Both the position numbers and the translations under genes were made by a program. Source: Pyropia yezoensis (taxonomy: Eukaryota; Rhodophyta; Bangiophyceae; Bangiales; Bangiaceae). From it: a DNA stretch of 64,000 nt. Under the pieces are notes generated by a model that did no database searches, was not told the origin of the DNA, and worked only from the letters and a program-made list of their open reading frames with translations. The first letter of the stretch is position 1, and each line of letters begins with the position of its first letter. The stretch lies in assembly GCA_009829735.1 (NCBI GenBank), contig CM020619.1, forward strand, positions 28,856,063 to 28,920,062, in the 5' to 3' direction. Positions 51,943 to 63,995 of this stretch are shown one piece after another.

Positions 51943-54900
51943 TCACGTTGAGGGAGGGCTGTTAGGGTCTATCTCGTTCCGGGCACAGTACGCCCGGACC
52001 TTCTCAGCAGGAAGGTCCTCCACATACTCCCACGTATCATCCTTGGCTTTGTAGCCAAACCAACGCACCCTCAACATGAGGCGGTCAGTATCCTCATCCC
52101 AGCCGTGGTCGATGAACTTGTCGAACACGTACTCCTGCGGGCCCTGTTTGGCTGCAGGCAGCGAGGGCAGGCGCCACGTTTTCAAAGCACGCGCCCAAGC
52201 TGGGTCGCCTGCAGGCGGTGGTGCAACTTTGACCACGTCCTGTCCGTTCACTGTGCGGACCCCATCGTCACTTTCGATGGTGAAGCGCCGCCCATCAGTA
52301 CGAAGGACCTGGTACGGCCCCTTCGTCTGGAACACCAACTTACCCCCAGTTGGGGTGTGTGAGTGGACCAATACCCAGTCACCCTGCTCGGGGACATGCT
52401 TGGCGTTGCGCACCTTTTTGTCAAAGGTACGCTTGTAGCGCTTTTGTGCTTTGTCCATCTCAGCCCTGACTTTAGGGATGAGGTTTTCAAGCCTAGCAGC
52501 GAACTCCGCCTTACTCTCAGTAGGAGTGGGCGTACTGCCACCATCCTCCCTAGTTGGGAGCGGCCGCCGCACGGCAATAGACCGCACGCGACGGGGGGTC
52601 ACAAAAGCGAGGGGTACTTCCCCGGTAGATGAGTGAACCTGCGAATTGTAGGCAGTGGTCAGAATAGAAATGTATTGGTCCCACGTCTTCACGTGCTCAC
52701 TCACATAATGGCGCAGCTGCCTAACAATAGTTTTGTTGAAGCGCTCCACCTGCCCATTAGTTTGTGGGTGGTAGGGGGTGGCATAGTTTGCCTTAACCCC
52801 CAACATATCCAGCACTCCTTGAAACAGTACAGACGCAAATTGCGGTCCATTGTCCGATAGTGTACTATCCGGAATGCCATACGCGGCAACCCAGTGATCT
52901 AGGAAGGCTGACACGACCGACATGGCCGTGATCTCTGCCAGTGGGATCGCTCGCGTAAGTTTCGTGAAGCGGTCACAGATGACCAGGAGGTACTGGTTGC
53001 CCTCCTCGGTCACTGGCAGTGGCCCAAGGATGTCCATCGCCAACGCGGCGAAGGGCTCCTTGGCCGGGAACAATAGCATAGCCGTAGTAGGCCGCCGTTC
53101 CATCAGACGGTTCTGTGCACAACTTGTGCAGGCAGCCACCCAACTGTAGATGTCCACCACCATGGACGGCCAGTAGTACCTGGTCCTCAGGGTCTGGTAC
53201 AGTTTACTAGACCCCAGGTGTCCACCCGTGGGAGCGTTATGCTCCCTCTCAAGGATACTGTCCTTGAGGGATGCGGGGACGACAAGTTGTTCGGTCCCCT
53301 GGAATACCCCCCTCCTCATGAGGAGGCCATCGTCTCCCAGGAAGAACCGCGTCTCCGCCACTGTATCCAGGGTATCCCTCTGCGACTTGCAGAAGGGATC
53401 CTCGGCCTGGGCCTTCACTACTTCGTCCAGGGACAGGGGCAAGTACTTCTTGTTCCCTGGCGCCTCGGGATTCAACGCCTGACCCGAGCGCGTGACTACC
53501 CCCACGATGGGGATGTCCTCATCGACTGGGGTGGTGTCCAGTCCCTCGGTAGGTACCCGAGAGAGGCCGTCGGCAAGGGCATGTTGCCTGCCAGGTCGGT
53601 ACTCAATATCAAAGTTGAAGGGTGCAAGTCGCACCCTCCACCGGTTGAGACGAGTGTTCGTACAGTCCGTCTTGAAGATGAACTGCAACGCGCGGTGGTC
53701 ACAGCGGGTGAGGAACTTCTCACCCTCTAGGTAGTGACGAAGTGACGTCACCGCCCATACCACTGCGAGTCCTTCCAGCTCGGTGACTCCGTAGTTCTTC
53801 TCGGCCGAGTTTAGCCCCTTACTAAAGTATCCAACCGGCAAGTACTCCTTGTCCGGCTGCTGCTGAAGCAACACACAACCAAGTTGGTCGTAGCTAGCGT
53901 CCACATCCAGGATGTAGTGGCCTCCCAACCTGGGAATAGCCAGGATAGGGGGCTTCAGCAGAAGGTCCCGAAGAGTCTCAAAGGATTCCTGCTCCACCCG
54001 ACTTGGGGGAGGCAGGTTCTTCGGTAGCGTTGAGCTCACTAACTCATTCAACGGCTTCGCCACTTTGGCGAAGCCCTTAGTGAAACGTCGGTACACGTTA
54101 CACATCCCGAGGAAGCTCCTCATCTGGGTCTGGGTCCGGGGGTACTGAGCCTTGCGGATGGCCCTCAAGTTTTTCTCGTTGACACTGAGACGCCCCGGAC
54201 GGACAACATGTCCCAAGTACTCCACCTCTTGAGTGAAGAGGTGGCACTTACTCGCCTTCAGTGACACTCCGGCGTCAGCAAGTAGCTTGAACACCTGGCC
54301 AAGATGGCCAATGTGTTCCTCCGGACTTCGGGAGAACACAATGATATCGTCTAGGTACACGAGACAGATCTGCCACCGTACTCCGGCCAGAATCATGTCC
54401 ATAGCGCGCTGGAAAGTTGCCGGCGCGTTACACAGGCCAAACGGTAGGCGCTTGCACTGGTAGGTACCACAGTGACAGGTAAAGGTAGTTTTATGCCTGT
54501 CCTCCGGGGCAATGGGAATTTGCCAGTACCCCGCGTTACAGTCCAGGGTAGAGAACACGTTTGCCTCCCCCAGAGAGTCCAGACAGTCATCCATCCGAGG
54601 TAGGGGATAACTATCCTTCACCGTGCTCTCGTTGAGCTTACGGTAGTCGATACAGAACCGGGGGGTCCCATCAACTTTGGGGACGATCACCACCGGACTC
54701 GCCCACTCGGCGTTGCTGGCCTCGATCACATCGAGGGCCTCCATGCGAGCAACTTGCTCCTTAACGAGGGCCCTTGAACGGGGTCCCCCCTATACGGTTG
54801 TTGGCGTATAGGGGGCGCACCGGGTTTCAACTCGATCCGGTGTTGGGTAGCTCTCATGAGTCCCAATTGACCATCCCACAACTTGTGATATTGGTCCAAG

Positions 54901-55925
54901 AGGCGTTCAACTTGAACCCTCAACCTGGGTGGAACACCCTCCATGTTTACCTGGGGCCGAGGAGAGGCGGCCGACTTGGCTTGATGCTTCTCCTTTCCGG
55001 ACTGCGGGTCGCTACTTGCGCCCGCGCTGAGGGTGACCGCTACTACCGGTCCCTCGTGTTGGTCGATATAGCCGAACTTGGCCCCCGACTTGAAGAACTT
55101 GGGCGACGAGCTCAGGTTCATCACCTGGATCCTCCACGGGACTCCGGCTTTGGAGTCCATCGTGCCAAGGGCAACATGCACTTGGTGCTTGCGAGCAAGA
55201 CGGGGGTTAGGGTGCACCAACCCGTTCCCCGCATAATCAGTTACAACATCCACGTGCGCCACCGAGTTGGGGGGCAACATGACTTTACGGGCTAAACGCA
55301 GAGTAGCAGTAAACCCTTCCCTCACAGAACAAACAGGCTTCGACTGTGAAACTGTCACAGGAGCCACAGACTTTCCCTTACCAAGGATGGGGATAGTCTC
55401 CCCATTCATCAACTTGACCCAGTACTCAGGGCCACAAATCAAAGGCACTTGTGTTACGACATAAGGGGTACCCAGAAGCAGGGGTACCGATATATTCTCA
55501 ACTACACCATAGGTCACGTCGACCTCATGGGTCCCCAACCGAGTTGGTAGGGTCACGGCACCAACGATGGGAAGTACCCCACCATTGATATCGATCAGAT
55601 GGTCAGCTTTAGACTTCCAGCGTTGGAGCCTCATCCCCTTTGGTAATAGCGACTTGCGTATCAAGGAGGCTCCTGACCCGGTATCAAGTACGATACGGGC
55701 ACAACAGGCGCGGCCGGGGGCAAGTTGCACCCGTCCAGCCACCTGGAAGTTCTCACCCGTCAGCACCGCGATGACCCGACGTGGGTTTACGTTCTTGGGA
55801 AGTCCCACCCGAGGTGGGCGGACTCCCTTAGGTCGCCGCAGTATCCGACACGGTTGGTTCGTCCTCTTGGCCCACTTGGCCGAGGCTGCCGTTGTGAGCT
55901 TCGGACGACCAGCTCCAACGGTCAT
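51943..55925 (-). CDS. Pol of E4
   Basis: Protease (VLDTGSGASLIRKSL), reverse transcriptase (VYLDDIIVFSRSPEEH), RNase H, integrase and chromodomain (MLRVRWFGYKAKDDTWEYV) in the same order as E3, and nearly identical to it. The start overlaps the gag stop as ATGA, as in E3. Nearly whole, with about one or two breaks. Confidence 0.9.
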
Positions 55926-57243
55926 TCGTTTCCCGCCGACTTGGCGTCCGAATCTGAGGGCGAAGGGGACGACGACGAGTCCGAGGACGACGTGTCCGCC
56001 CCTCCGTCGAGGGTGTGGCGACCGCCAACCACTGGTCGAGACCCACCCTCGCGGCGTGAACGCACTTCGTTCGTAGCCGACTTCTTACTCGCATTCCTAA
56101 CAAGCTGTTGGATGCGTTTACTCAACTTGGGGCAATCATATGCCCAGTGACCATCGGAGTTGCAGTTCCAACACCGATGATCAGTTCCCGGAGGGGTCTT
56201 CCCAACTGGGGAAGACGACGAGGTACCTTGGGAAGTTCCCACGGCAGCTACCACCCTCTCCTTGCGGATTCGGCGTGCCTCTCGGCAACTCTCTGGCCTG
56301 GCGCGCCTCTTCCCGTTCCTTGGCCAACTCGGCCTGACGCTCCTGGCGTTGTTCCTCCCGCAACTTGCGGTAGGCCTCGCCTCGGCGGTAGGCGAACCTA
56401 GCCAACTCGGCCAGGGTCGCCCGGGCAGTGTTATGCTCCCGGGTCTCCATCCGGACTGACCAGTGGAGTCCTTCCACAAACCGACTCTTCACCACAGCTT
56501 GTGGATGAAGAAACCCACAAAGATTGTTGAGCTTACGGACTCGCTCCGCAAAGGACAACTCGTCCTCCGCCTCTTCCTGATGGGCTTGCGTAAACTCCTC
56601 GACTTGAGAAGCCAACGCCGCTTCATCAACCATGGCCCTCAACAACCAGTTGACGAGCTCCAAATAGGACGTCACCTCCCCAGCGCCTCCACTTGAGGAG
56701 CTGGGCATGACGGACATAAGTTCTGTCCGCAGGTCTCCCTTCGTAAACTCCTGTAGCATGTAAAAAGCCATGCCTTCACTTATGGCATTGTCGTCACAGG
56801 CTTTTGTGAAACGACGTAAGGAACTCAAAGACACGGAGGGGGGGAGTTCCATCCCACTCCGCTCTGTGCCCAAAAGAATGAAGTGCATTCTTCTTGGCAC
56901 GGCCCATAGCTCGGGCCTGGTCAGGACCATACGCCACCGACTTGTTGTGGAGGGCGTAGGTCTCACCAGTCAAAGATCCTCTGGTAGACCGGGTTGGCTA
57001 CCTGGATCTTGGGCGGCACCTCACGTTGAGGGAACAGCCGCTGTGGCACTGGGTAAGTCCACCCTCAGTGCCTGTAGTCTGGTACGGCGAGCTTGGTGTA
57101 GCCGCCGGCGTTTTCGAGGGGAACTCCCCCGTGAAGGGCGTACGCCCCACCGCGTATGGTGTGGCTCCCTCGTTGGGAGTCACAGGTGTCGCCCCCAGTT
57201 CGGGCGACCCGAGATAGGCGTGGGGAGGGATTCCCCTGCGCCT
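55922..57243 (-). pseudogene. Gag of E4, N-terminal part lost in the gap
   Basis: Carries the capsid-like segment, the Arg/Glu-rich helix, the zinc knuckle CWNCNSDGHWAYDC and the acidic tail AKSAGNE. The upstream Pro/Gly-rich part runs into the N run. Broken, with a few breaks, some of which look like homopolymer-type sequence error. Confidence 0.85.
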
Positions 57244-57743
57244 NNNNNNNNNNNNNNNNNNNNNNNNNNNNNNNNNNNNNNNNNNNNNNNNNNNNNNNNN
57301 NNNNNNNNNNNNNNNNNNNNNNNNNNNNNNNNNNNNNNNNNNNNNNNNNNNNNNNNNNNNNNNNNNNNNNNNNNNNNNNNNNNNNNNNNNNNNNNNNNNN
57401 NNNNNNNNNNNNNNNNNNNNNNNNNNNNNNNNNNNNNNNNNNNNNNNNNNNNNNNNNNNNNNNNNNNNNNNNNNNNNNNNNNNNNNNNNNNNNNNNNNNN
57501 NNNNNNNNNNNNNNNNNNNNNNNNNNNNNNNNNNNNNNNNNNNNNNNNNNNNNNNNNNNNNNNNNNNNNNNNNNNNNNNNNNNNNNNNNNNNNNNNNNNN
57601 NNNNNNNNNNNNNNNNNNNNNNNNNNNNNNNNNNNNNNNNNNNNNNNNNNNNNNNNNNNNNNNNNNNNNNNNNNNNNNNNNNNNNNNNNNNNNNNNNNNN
57701 NNNNNNNNNNNNNNNNNNNNNNNNNNNNNNNNNNNNNNNNNNN
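57244..57743. other. Assembly gap of 500 N
   Basis: Exactly 500 unknown bases. The left side is E4 gag, the right side is family B pol. What should follow E4 is the B1 tail downstream of 49,077. Instead the right side restarts about 0.8 kb earlier in a diverged family B copy, so the gap hides more than 500 bases or joins different loci or haplotypes. Confidence 0.97.
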
Positions 57744-58543
57744 TGTCCTCACTCTAGCCTACAACTCCGAGTTCACCGGACAACGGGAGTCGCTCCACTC
57801 GACTTTGTCACCCCAAGGCGGCTGACCAACTTCTCCCTGGAAAGAATACCGGATGGTCTCCAGCCTGCACTGAAGTCAGGTCCCAAGGCAAAGGATGAGT
57901 TCCTGGAACAACTAAAGCTCCTGCTCCCAAGAGTCAAGGAGTCAATTTCAAAGACCCAGGAGCGATACAAGCGGGACTATGACAAGGGTGTCCGGGAAAA
58001 GAACAAGGAACTGGGTGGTGGCGACTGGGTTTTTGTGGACAACCATAGCAAGACCCGGGGGAAGCTGGACTCTAAGACGGATGGACCTTATGAGATTCTC
58101 AATACGGATGGCTGGACCTTCCTTCTAGACGTGGATGGCTCTCCGTACCGGGTGAGCAGCGACCATGTCACCCGAGCTCCACCGCCAAGCCAACGGGACT
58201 TGACCCGGCGTAAGCGGACTGCGATACCCTGGCTATCCAAGAAGAAGGTCGGGAATTTGTCTACGTCAAGTTTGTCGACCATGCCTGGAGAGATGGACGC
58301 CTGTACCTGCGAGTACGCTGGTTCGGTTTCAACCCGGCAGATGATACCTGGGAACCCTCAAACCGGCTACCCATCGCGGACGTCTGTGCCTACACGCGAC
58401 GGAACGGGATTGAGGGCACTCCCGTGGCCAGAGCCGGCAAGATTCTGGAGTCGGACACGGAGGAGGACCAAGAGGACGGGGCCAACCAAGACCCTCGGGA
58501 CGAGACGAGCTCACCCGCAACGGATGCGGAACAAGAGGATTGA
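57744..58543 (+). pseudogene. B2 pol tail: integrase end, chromodomain and acidic tail
   Basis: Starts inside the integrase C-terminal region just after the gap (LDFVTPRRLTNFSLERIPDG, QERYKRDYDKGVREKNKELG, GDWVFVDNHSKTRGKLDSKT). The chromodomain (LYLRVRWFGFNPADDTWEPS) and an Asp/Glu-rich tail ending at the TGA 58,541-58,543 follow. The tail is much longer and more acidic than in family A. Broken, with one or two breaks. Confidence 0.8.
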
Positions 58544-58688
58544 GAAGAAGGGAACGGGTATATCAAGGAGAACACGCAATGCAAGCATGGAACAATCAAG
58601 GAAACCAAGCACCCGCTCGAGCAACCCTTCTCTCCGCCTCTTCCCTCCTCGCTTCTCCCAAGACCCTCACCCTCCTTGCCTCCAACTA

Positions 58689-60805
58689 CTACTCTCGGCG
58701 CGGACGCTGAGCCGAGGGAGTGTCCTCCGGCGCTGCCCCCGCGGTACGACGGGAACCGGAGGGAGACGGGATGACGTAGTGCGGTGGACGCGGCGCATCC
58801 CGGTATGACGCCATCGGAGTAGTACCAGTAGTTGCCGGTGGCTCCCGCTCATCCAGATATGTCCGTCGGCGCCGCTGGAAGCCCGTGAAGGTCTCTGACC
58901 ACTGCTGGGCCAAGCCATGCCGCGTCAAAGTCGTCAGAAGTTCGCCAACCACCGGGTTGTTCGACATCTGGCCGCTGTCCGCGCAAGCAAACACCCGGTC
59001 GACCACGTCATTCAAGACACTGGCGTAAGTGCCCAGCACCAGGGAGGACCCGACGCCTTCAACCTGCACCGGAAGACGACCCAGCTGGTCTTCAATCATG
59101 CCGACGTCGTACTGGTCGCATGTTGGACCACCTTGGTTCAGGTACCAGTCAGGCACCCGGAAGCGGGTAAGGCGCAGAGTCGGCGCCGGAATCTCGAACC
59201 GGCCCGAGGATGACACTACCGGACGGTCCACAACGGCCCCGAGACCGGAGTGCCCAACTCCAGCGGAGGCACAGCGCCGCCGGCGTTGGAAGAAGGCGTC
59301 CGGGGTAGAGCGGCCGGAGTAATCGGCGACCGCACGGCCACTCCCAGACTCGCCGCAGACAAGCGCGGTGCCGGAGGAGCTTGAAGTACTGGCACAGCCG
59401 GAACAGGGCGCGGACGTGCCGGTGACGGTTCAGGCGAGGCAACCGGGGCGACAGGGGCAACAGGAGGAAGCGGAGCCGCCGCAGACGCCCGACCGACCGC
59501 CGCGGCCCATCCCGACTCCTGCACCGGCGGCCCAACTGGCAGAAGATCAAGGGCGGCCGGAGCAGGAAAGCTACCTAGCTGCGGCCACGCCGGAAGCGGC
59601 GTCGCCAGCTGCACCTTAGCCGGAGAAGACTGGTAGACCACCTGCGCCCAACCGAAGCCATCCCGACGCGGGCGGTTCTGGTCGGCAATCGCGTTCAAGA
59701 AGCTCCGGTCATGCACCGGTACCAGACGCCGGAAGTCGATCATCGCCTGGAAGAGCTCCTTGTACTCCTCGTCCTGGCTGCACAGGAAGTCGACGGTCAA
59801 CTTGTCGACAATCCAGACCATCAGGAGGTCAGGGAGAAACCAAAGCCGGTTGGACACCAAGACCTCATGAAGCCAGTGGTTGGCCGCCAAGACTGTCATC
59901 TCGGACGTGTACATCATGTACGGGATTGAGTGGAAGAAGCCCTTGATCGACGCCTGAGTCAAGGCGTCCAAGAAGTACCAGGTGCAAGGGATGCTGGAAG
60001 GAGCAAACCCGACCGGGATCTCGACTTCCTGCTGCTGCGGGATGACCTTGGGGTAGTATGCCGCCCGGTTAGCCTTGTCCAGCTTCCAGAACTCCTGGTG
60101 GTTGCAGCTCACAAGGAAGTCACGCTGACGCCCGCGTCTCTCACCCTGCTCCCGTGCCGGCGACAACTTGGAGTATTTCCGGGTCAAGAAAGGCGGCTCC
60201 AGAGCGACCATGCTCGGACGGGGGTCGCAGTTCAAGCTTCCCGACCCCTTGAGCGCCTCGTCCCAGACCTTGAGCGCCCGGTGGACGTACCCTTCCTCCT
60301 CCGGCCACCGGAGAACGGACGCGGACACGCGACGCTCGGTCAAGGGTAGATCCAGTACCAGCGCGAAGGGGAGATCCTCCAGACGAGCAACCCAAGAGGA
60401 ACCCGAGAAGCTCTGGGAGCGGTCTTGTGCCAGGCGCATCTGGTCCGCCGTATGAAGACGTGCCTTGTCCATCTCGGTCAAGACCCCGCGCTGGAGTTCC
60501 TTGCGCCAGAGGTCCATGCAATCCTGCTGGCACTGGGCCGCGCCGGCGTTGCCGACCACCGTGGAGTAACGCCGGGCCGCCAGAGGGTCCTGCCCAAGGA
60601 GCATCTCCGGGAGACCCTCCGGGGGGGCCTCGACCGGGTGCATCGCGGAAGCCGGGGGAACTCGATCCGTCCCCGCCGTGGCGACCGGCGCCGGCACCGA
60701 CATCCGAGGAACCGGAGGCAGGAGAGGGGCACGACGACCCGAGTTCTCCTCCGCAACACTCGCCGCCGGAACCACGGGCCCAGCTTGGATCTCGGAACTG
60801 GACAT
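58689..60805 (-). pseudogene. Extra opposite-strand frame, family B version
   Basis: On the strand opposite pol, probably starting at the ATG at 60,805 (MSSSEIQAGPVVPAASVAEE), though the frame is open to 61,132. The core aligns with the family A frame: FLVSCNHQEF with YLVTSAQLEF; YYPKVIPQQQEVEIPVGFAP with YYPKKPEWWPQVEVPYGFPA; LAANHWLHEVLVSNRLWFL with WAMLATQWLLEVMSTWVSCV; LFQAMIDFRRLVPVHDRS in the matching place. The C-terminal half is Pro/Ala-rich, with no clear Arg/Ser tail, and ends in a conserved-looking helix (SVLNDVVDRVFACADSGQM). Broken, with about one break. Function unknown. Confidence 0.62.
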
Positions 60806-61140
60806 ACCGTCCAGACTCCGGGGAACGAGAGGGCCAAGGTGAAGGAGCGGAGGGGGGGGGCAGAATCGGGGCAGGTAATCGTGACCGGGGTGAAGACGCT
60901 CGACCTCGGCACCGGTGTGGACGTGCTCGAGGCTGTGCACGGTGGCACCTGGTTCGGCCCGAGGACGTGCCGGACTAGGGAGGGAGCTATGTAGCATCCC
61001 TGGCCCCGACTTGGCGCCGACCCGGGACTGCAACCAGAGGGCACCAGGTGCCAGAACACGCCCGCCGTGTGGCGATGGTTGGCGGCCGTGGCCCGTGCCC
61101 GGCACTGGGATGCGGTGGACTACGCTATCCACACGCGAGA

Positions 61141-61564
61141 GAGGGATTTCTGATGTGTTTTTGCATATTTGTGAGGGACTTGATTTGAGAGAATTTGAGT
61201 GTGAGATTAGTGAGTGGGAATAGAATTAGTAGTGATAGTGGCCCCCGACCTGACGAGGTTAGACTCGGGTCGGGGCCACTCGGGGTTATGGGGGGGGGCT
61301 ACCGGGCCAACGTGCCGGGGTTCCCCCAGATGCACGTTAAGAGGGACAGCGAGGCGCCCTCGGCCCGCGCCCTCAGGGAAAAAGACAACTGCGCGTTTGC
61401 TTTCCTCTTCCCCGTGTGCACTACCGTGCGTATCTGTTTGCCCTGCAAGCAGGCACGTGAGGCAACAGGCATACCATTCTCGTAGTTCCCCTTTCTGCGT
61501 TACCTGTCCCTTTCCCCCGAGGGATATTGACACGTGTCTGAGAGGATCGAGTTTTATACCACAC
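61141..61564 (+). repeat. Possible family B LTR or 3' end, truncated
   Basis: After the extra frame comes an AT-richer strip and then TGATAGTGGCCCCCGACC (from about 61,234). Its GGCCCCCGACC is answered about 25 bases later by GGTCGGGGCC, forming a large hairpin. TG at the start of such a strip is compatible with an LTR beginning near 61,234. The block ends at about 61,564 where family A sequence starts. No second copy is present in the window to confirm it. Confidence 0.3.
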
Positions 61565-62320
61565 TCCCCAAGTTGGGGAGAGACGCCCTGGCTACAGCGG
61601 CACGAGACCCGCCTCGAGTTGAAGGGGACTCGGATCGTGGGTAAACGGGTGGCCTCCGCAGCGTGGGGCGGCCCCGTGGAAGGTGAAGGGGAGGTGGTGG
61701 TGATGGTTAAGTGTGAACCGGGGAGAGCACGTTGCCGAGTGGGCAAGCTTCAGGAGAGGGGCGGTCAACGTGACCGCCTCCACATCCGCGTTACGTACTC
61801 AAGGGGGGACAGCAAGTCGCGCCCTCAACGCCGAGACGTGCGTTTACGCACCTCCTCACAGCGCCGACCAGGTCGGTCGGAACTGAGGAGAGGGGAGTGT
61901 GGCAGTATTGACCCCCAGGTAGGGGGGCAACACGTGCCATGCAAGGAGCGGCAGGCCACTAGCCTGATCCGTTCCTCCCCCTGCATTTGGGTCCATATTC
62001 CCTAAGTTTGGGATAGTTAGCTTAGTAGTAAATCCAACTTGGATTTGAGGGTTTTCTGCATTTATCGTCTTGAATTTTCGTGTGGCCCGGTGGGCAGGTG
62101 CTCGGGTGGGAGATTCTAAGCCGTGAGATTCTGAAGGGACCCTGGCGGGATAAGGGGAGGGACAGCGGGGCTCGGCCCTGCGTCCCCGTCCCGACCAAGA
62201 AACTGTTGGACCACACACCATCTTCTTGTTTGTCAGTGGGGGGATTGCCCCACGACAGGGACAGAGTGTGTGCGACTTGCACTTCTTCCGGTTCCCCCAA
62301 CACGGGAGGCAGCCCTTGTA
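61565..62320 (+). mobile_element. Family A fragment: start of the extra frame plus truncated 3' LTR
   Basis: Begins with CTCCCCAAGTTGGGGAGAG, the region around the start of the family A extra frame (its N-terminal part read on the minus strand from 61,746). It continues through the polypurine tract (61,885-61,897) and an LTR starting TGTGGCAG at 61,898. The LTR match ends near 62,320, about 45 bases short. Both ends are truncated and no target duplication is visible. A fossil fragment, not an element. Confidence 0.85.
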
Positions 62321-62975
62321 TTGCAGTTCTCCCAATTTTGTCCCATGTGGACAAGAGCAAGAGCATGATGGTGCATTTACAGTAATTTTGAAAATGAATT
62401 ATGTGAACAGTAGCCTGCTATATTGCCTCATTTTTTTACAACATGCACGAGAAACAAGGCAAAAATGGTGACAGTTGCCCGTAAAACCAGGACATGGCGA
62501 ACACCTGTCTCATTTGATCCTCTAAGAGCAGGCACAAGTCTCGCTTGATCCTCCGCAAGCCCAACAGGCGACGTGACTTGACGGTAATCGACGTCAACCG
62601 AAGGGAGTCAGGACGCTCTTGTTTGCGCCATGATGACACATCTGCCGGAAACGAATGAGAACGCCTGTCGGACACAGGTGATCCAGGGCGAGGCCTGCCT
62701 GTTTGGGACTCGGCACGTCCTTTTTTGCCGTAAACGGCCCGCCAGGCCGGAAAAATCCTCTGCAACGCATTCTCGACGGACTGGCCGGTGCAACTGTGGC
62801 CTGCCTTGGCCGCGAGCAGCGCCCACCGCAGCATGTCCGCCCTCTCACCCTGTGCGGACTGGCTTGAACCCCTTTTTTCGCGTCCTCTCAACTGTTACCC
62901 CCAGTGCGACGCTGTTCCCCGGCTCGCGACACCGTCTTCTCTCTTCGGGCGTGCTTCACGCCGGACGTGGGAAGC
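62321..62975. other. Spacer upstream of the transposase, with an unassigned minus-strand frame
   Basis: AT-rich at first (62,321-62,470), then GC-balanced. A minus-strand frame at 62,436-62,891 (151 codons) has a natural composition (LRWALLAAKAGHSCTGQSVE, LLGLRRIKRDLCLLLEDQ), but I recognise no domain. It could be part of the DNA transposon on its right or a gene relic. I could not identify a terminal inverted repeat of that transposon here. Confidence 0.3.
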
Positions 62976-63995
62976 ATGAAGAGCGAGGAAACGCGACATC
63001 ACCTGGTCCGGATGGTGCTGCACGACAATGTCCCTGTTGCCCGGGCAGCGCAGAGCTTGGGCATGTCACGTCGGTCTGCTTCGCGCTTCCTCAAGTACTA
63101 CGAAGAGACGGGGGGTTCTGTGCACTACGACCCGGCCATGTGGAATCGGCACGCTGACAACGAAATGGACGATGCGGCTGTGAAGGAGGCTGTGCTGTCA
63201 GCTGTCGAGGAGCACCCCGAGCTGTTCTTGGATGAGATGGCAACGGCTGTCGCGCACGTGGAGCGGATGGTGGCGGGCGGCCTGGGCGTCTCAGTTGCAT
63301 CGGTATGCCGTGTACTCGCGCACAATGGGTACACGCGGAAGGTCATTGAGAAGGCATTTTACTCCCGAAATGAGCGGCAGCGCGCTGACTGGGTTGCGGC
63401 ACAATGGGAAATCCCGTTGCGCTGCCGTGTATACGTGGATGAGGCCCACCGGACGGGGCGCGCGGCCGAGAGGCGTTGGGCTTGGTCGCAGCGCGGTGAG
63501 CGGGCAGAGTGCTAAGTCGCATCCTCTGCTGGGGTGCGGACGAGCTTCTTTGCTGCCATGGCACATGATTCCATGCTGGACTGGATGGTCACTCGACCTC
63601 CTCCAGGCCAGTCGTCCGTTGACTTTTTATTGTCTATTGTGAACAGATTGTTGCCCTACATGGACGCTCGCGACCCGGAGAAAGCTTGGGTAGACCAGCC
63701 TGACCGATGTGTGTTGGTCCTGGACAACGCACGTGTCCATGACGCCGTCGCGTTGAGCATTCTCCGTGAGGCGGGTGTTTTTGTCTTGTTGCTTCCTTCT
63801 TACTCGCCTGACTTTAACCCTATCGAGGACGTTTTCAGTGTGGGGAGTTCATGGCTGAGGCGCTGGTCCTCACCGGCACAGTACAACGCGTGGCCTATGC
63901 TGACCGTTGATACCATGCTTAGCCACGTGAGGGAGGACATGTGCTCTGGCTTTGTGCGCGCTGCGGTGCGCCGATACCTCCTGTACGTTTCTTGA
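62976..63995 (+). pseudogene. Tc1/mariner-IS630 type transposase (DD34E), one in-frame stop
   Basis: A DNA-transposon transposase of about 339 codons. N-terminal helix-turn-helix: VPVARAAQSLGMSRRSASRF (residues 19-38). Catalytic core of the DDE_3 type: first Asp in RVYVDEAHRTG (D155), second Asp in VLVLDNARVHDA (position 250), and third acid in SYSPDFNPIEDVFS (E284), giving the DD34E spacing of Tc1/IS630. One in-frame TAA at 63,513-63,515 divides the frame; the reading frame is the same on both sides, so the copy is either recently inactivated or carries a sequence error. The frame ends in TGA at 63,993-63,995. The left inverted repeat was not found and the right end is beyond the window. It is unrelated to the retroelements. 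Confidence 0.85.

Larger units (their letters stand above)
49078..57243 (-). mobile_element. E4: recent family A chromovirus in the tail of B1, cut by a gap
   Basis: Nearly identical to E3 and in the same orientation. It shows the 3' LTR, polypurine tract (49,546-49,558), extra frame, pol and most of gag. The N-terminal gag region, primer site and 5' LTR are lost in the 500-N gap. The 8,166 bases seen plus the part missing relative to E3 (about 1.2 kb) again give about 9.37 kb. The left target site is GCATG; the right copy is not visible. Mostly open, with about three or four breaks. Confidence 0.9.
57744..61564 (+). mobile_element. Family B chromovirus, copy B2 (3' half)
   Basis: Contains the end of pol with chromodomain, then an opposite-strand extra frame, then a possible LTR that is cut by a family A fragment. 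It matches B1 over 48,235-49,077 but differs at roughly a tenth of positions by eye, so it is a separate copy or allele. Its layout parallels family A: gag-pol on one strand and the extra frame on the other, before the 3' end. Broken, with a few breaks. Confidence 0.82.

Noticed and set aside
57156-58808. Long forward frame spanning the second N run
   Set aside because: The N run bridges unrelated sequence. Only the part after 57,744 is real, and it belongs to B2 pol.
12559-62320. CRISPR array or other short regular repeats
   Set aside because: The repeats are LTRs and element copies. There is no regular repeat-spacer pattern.
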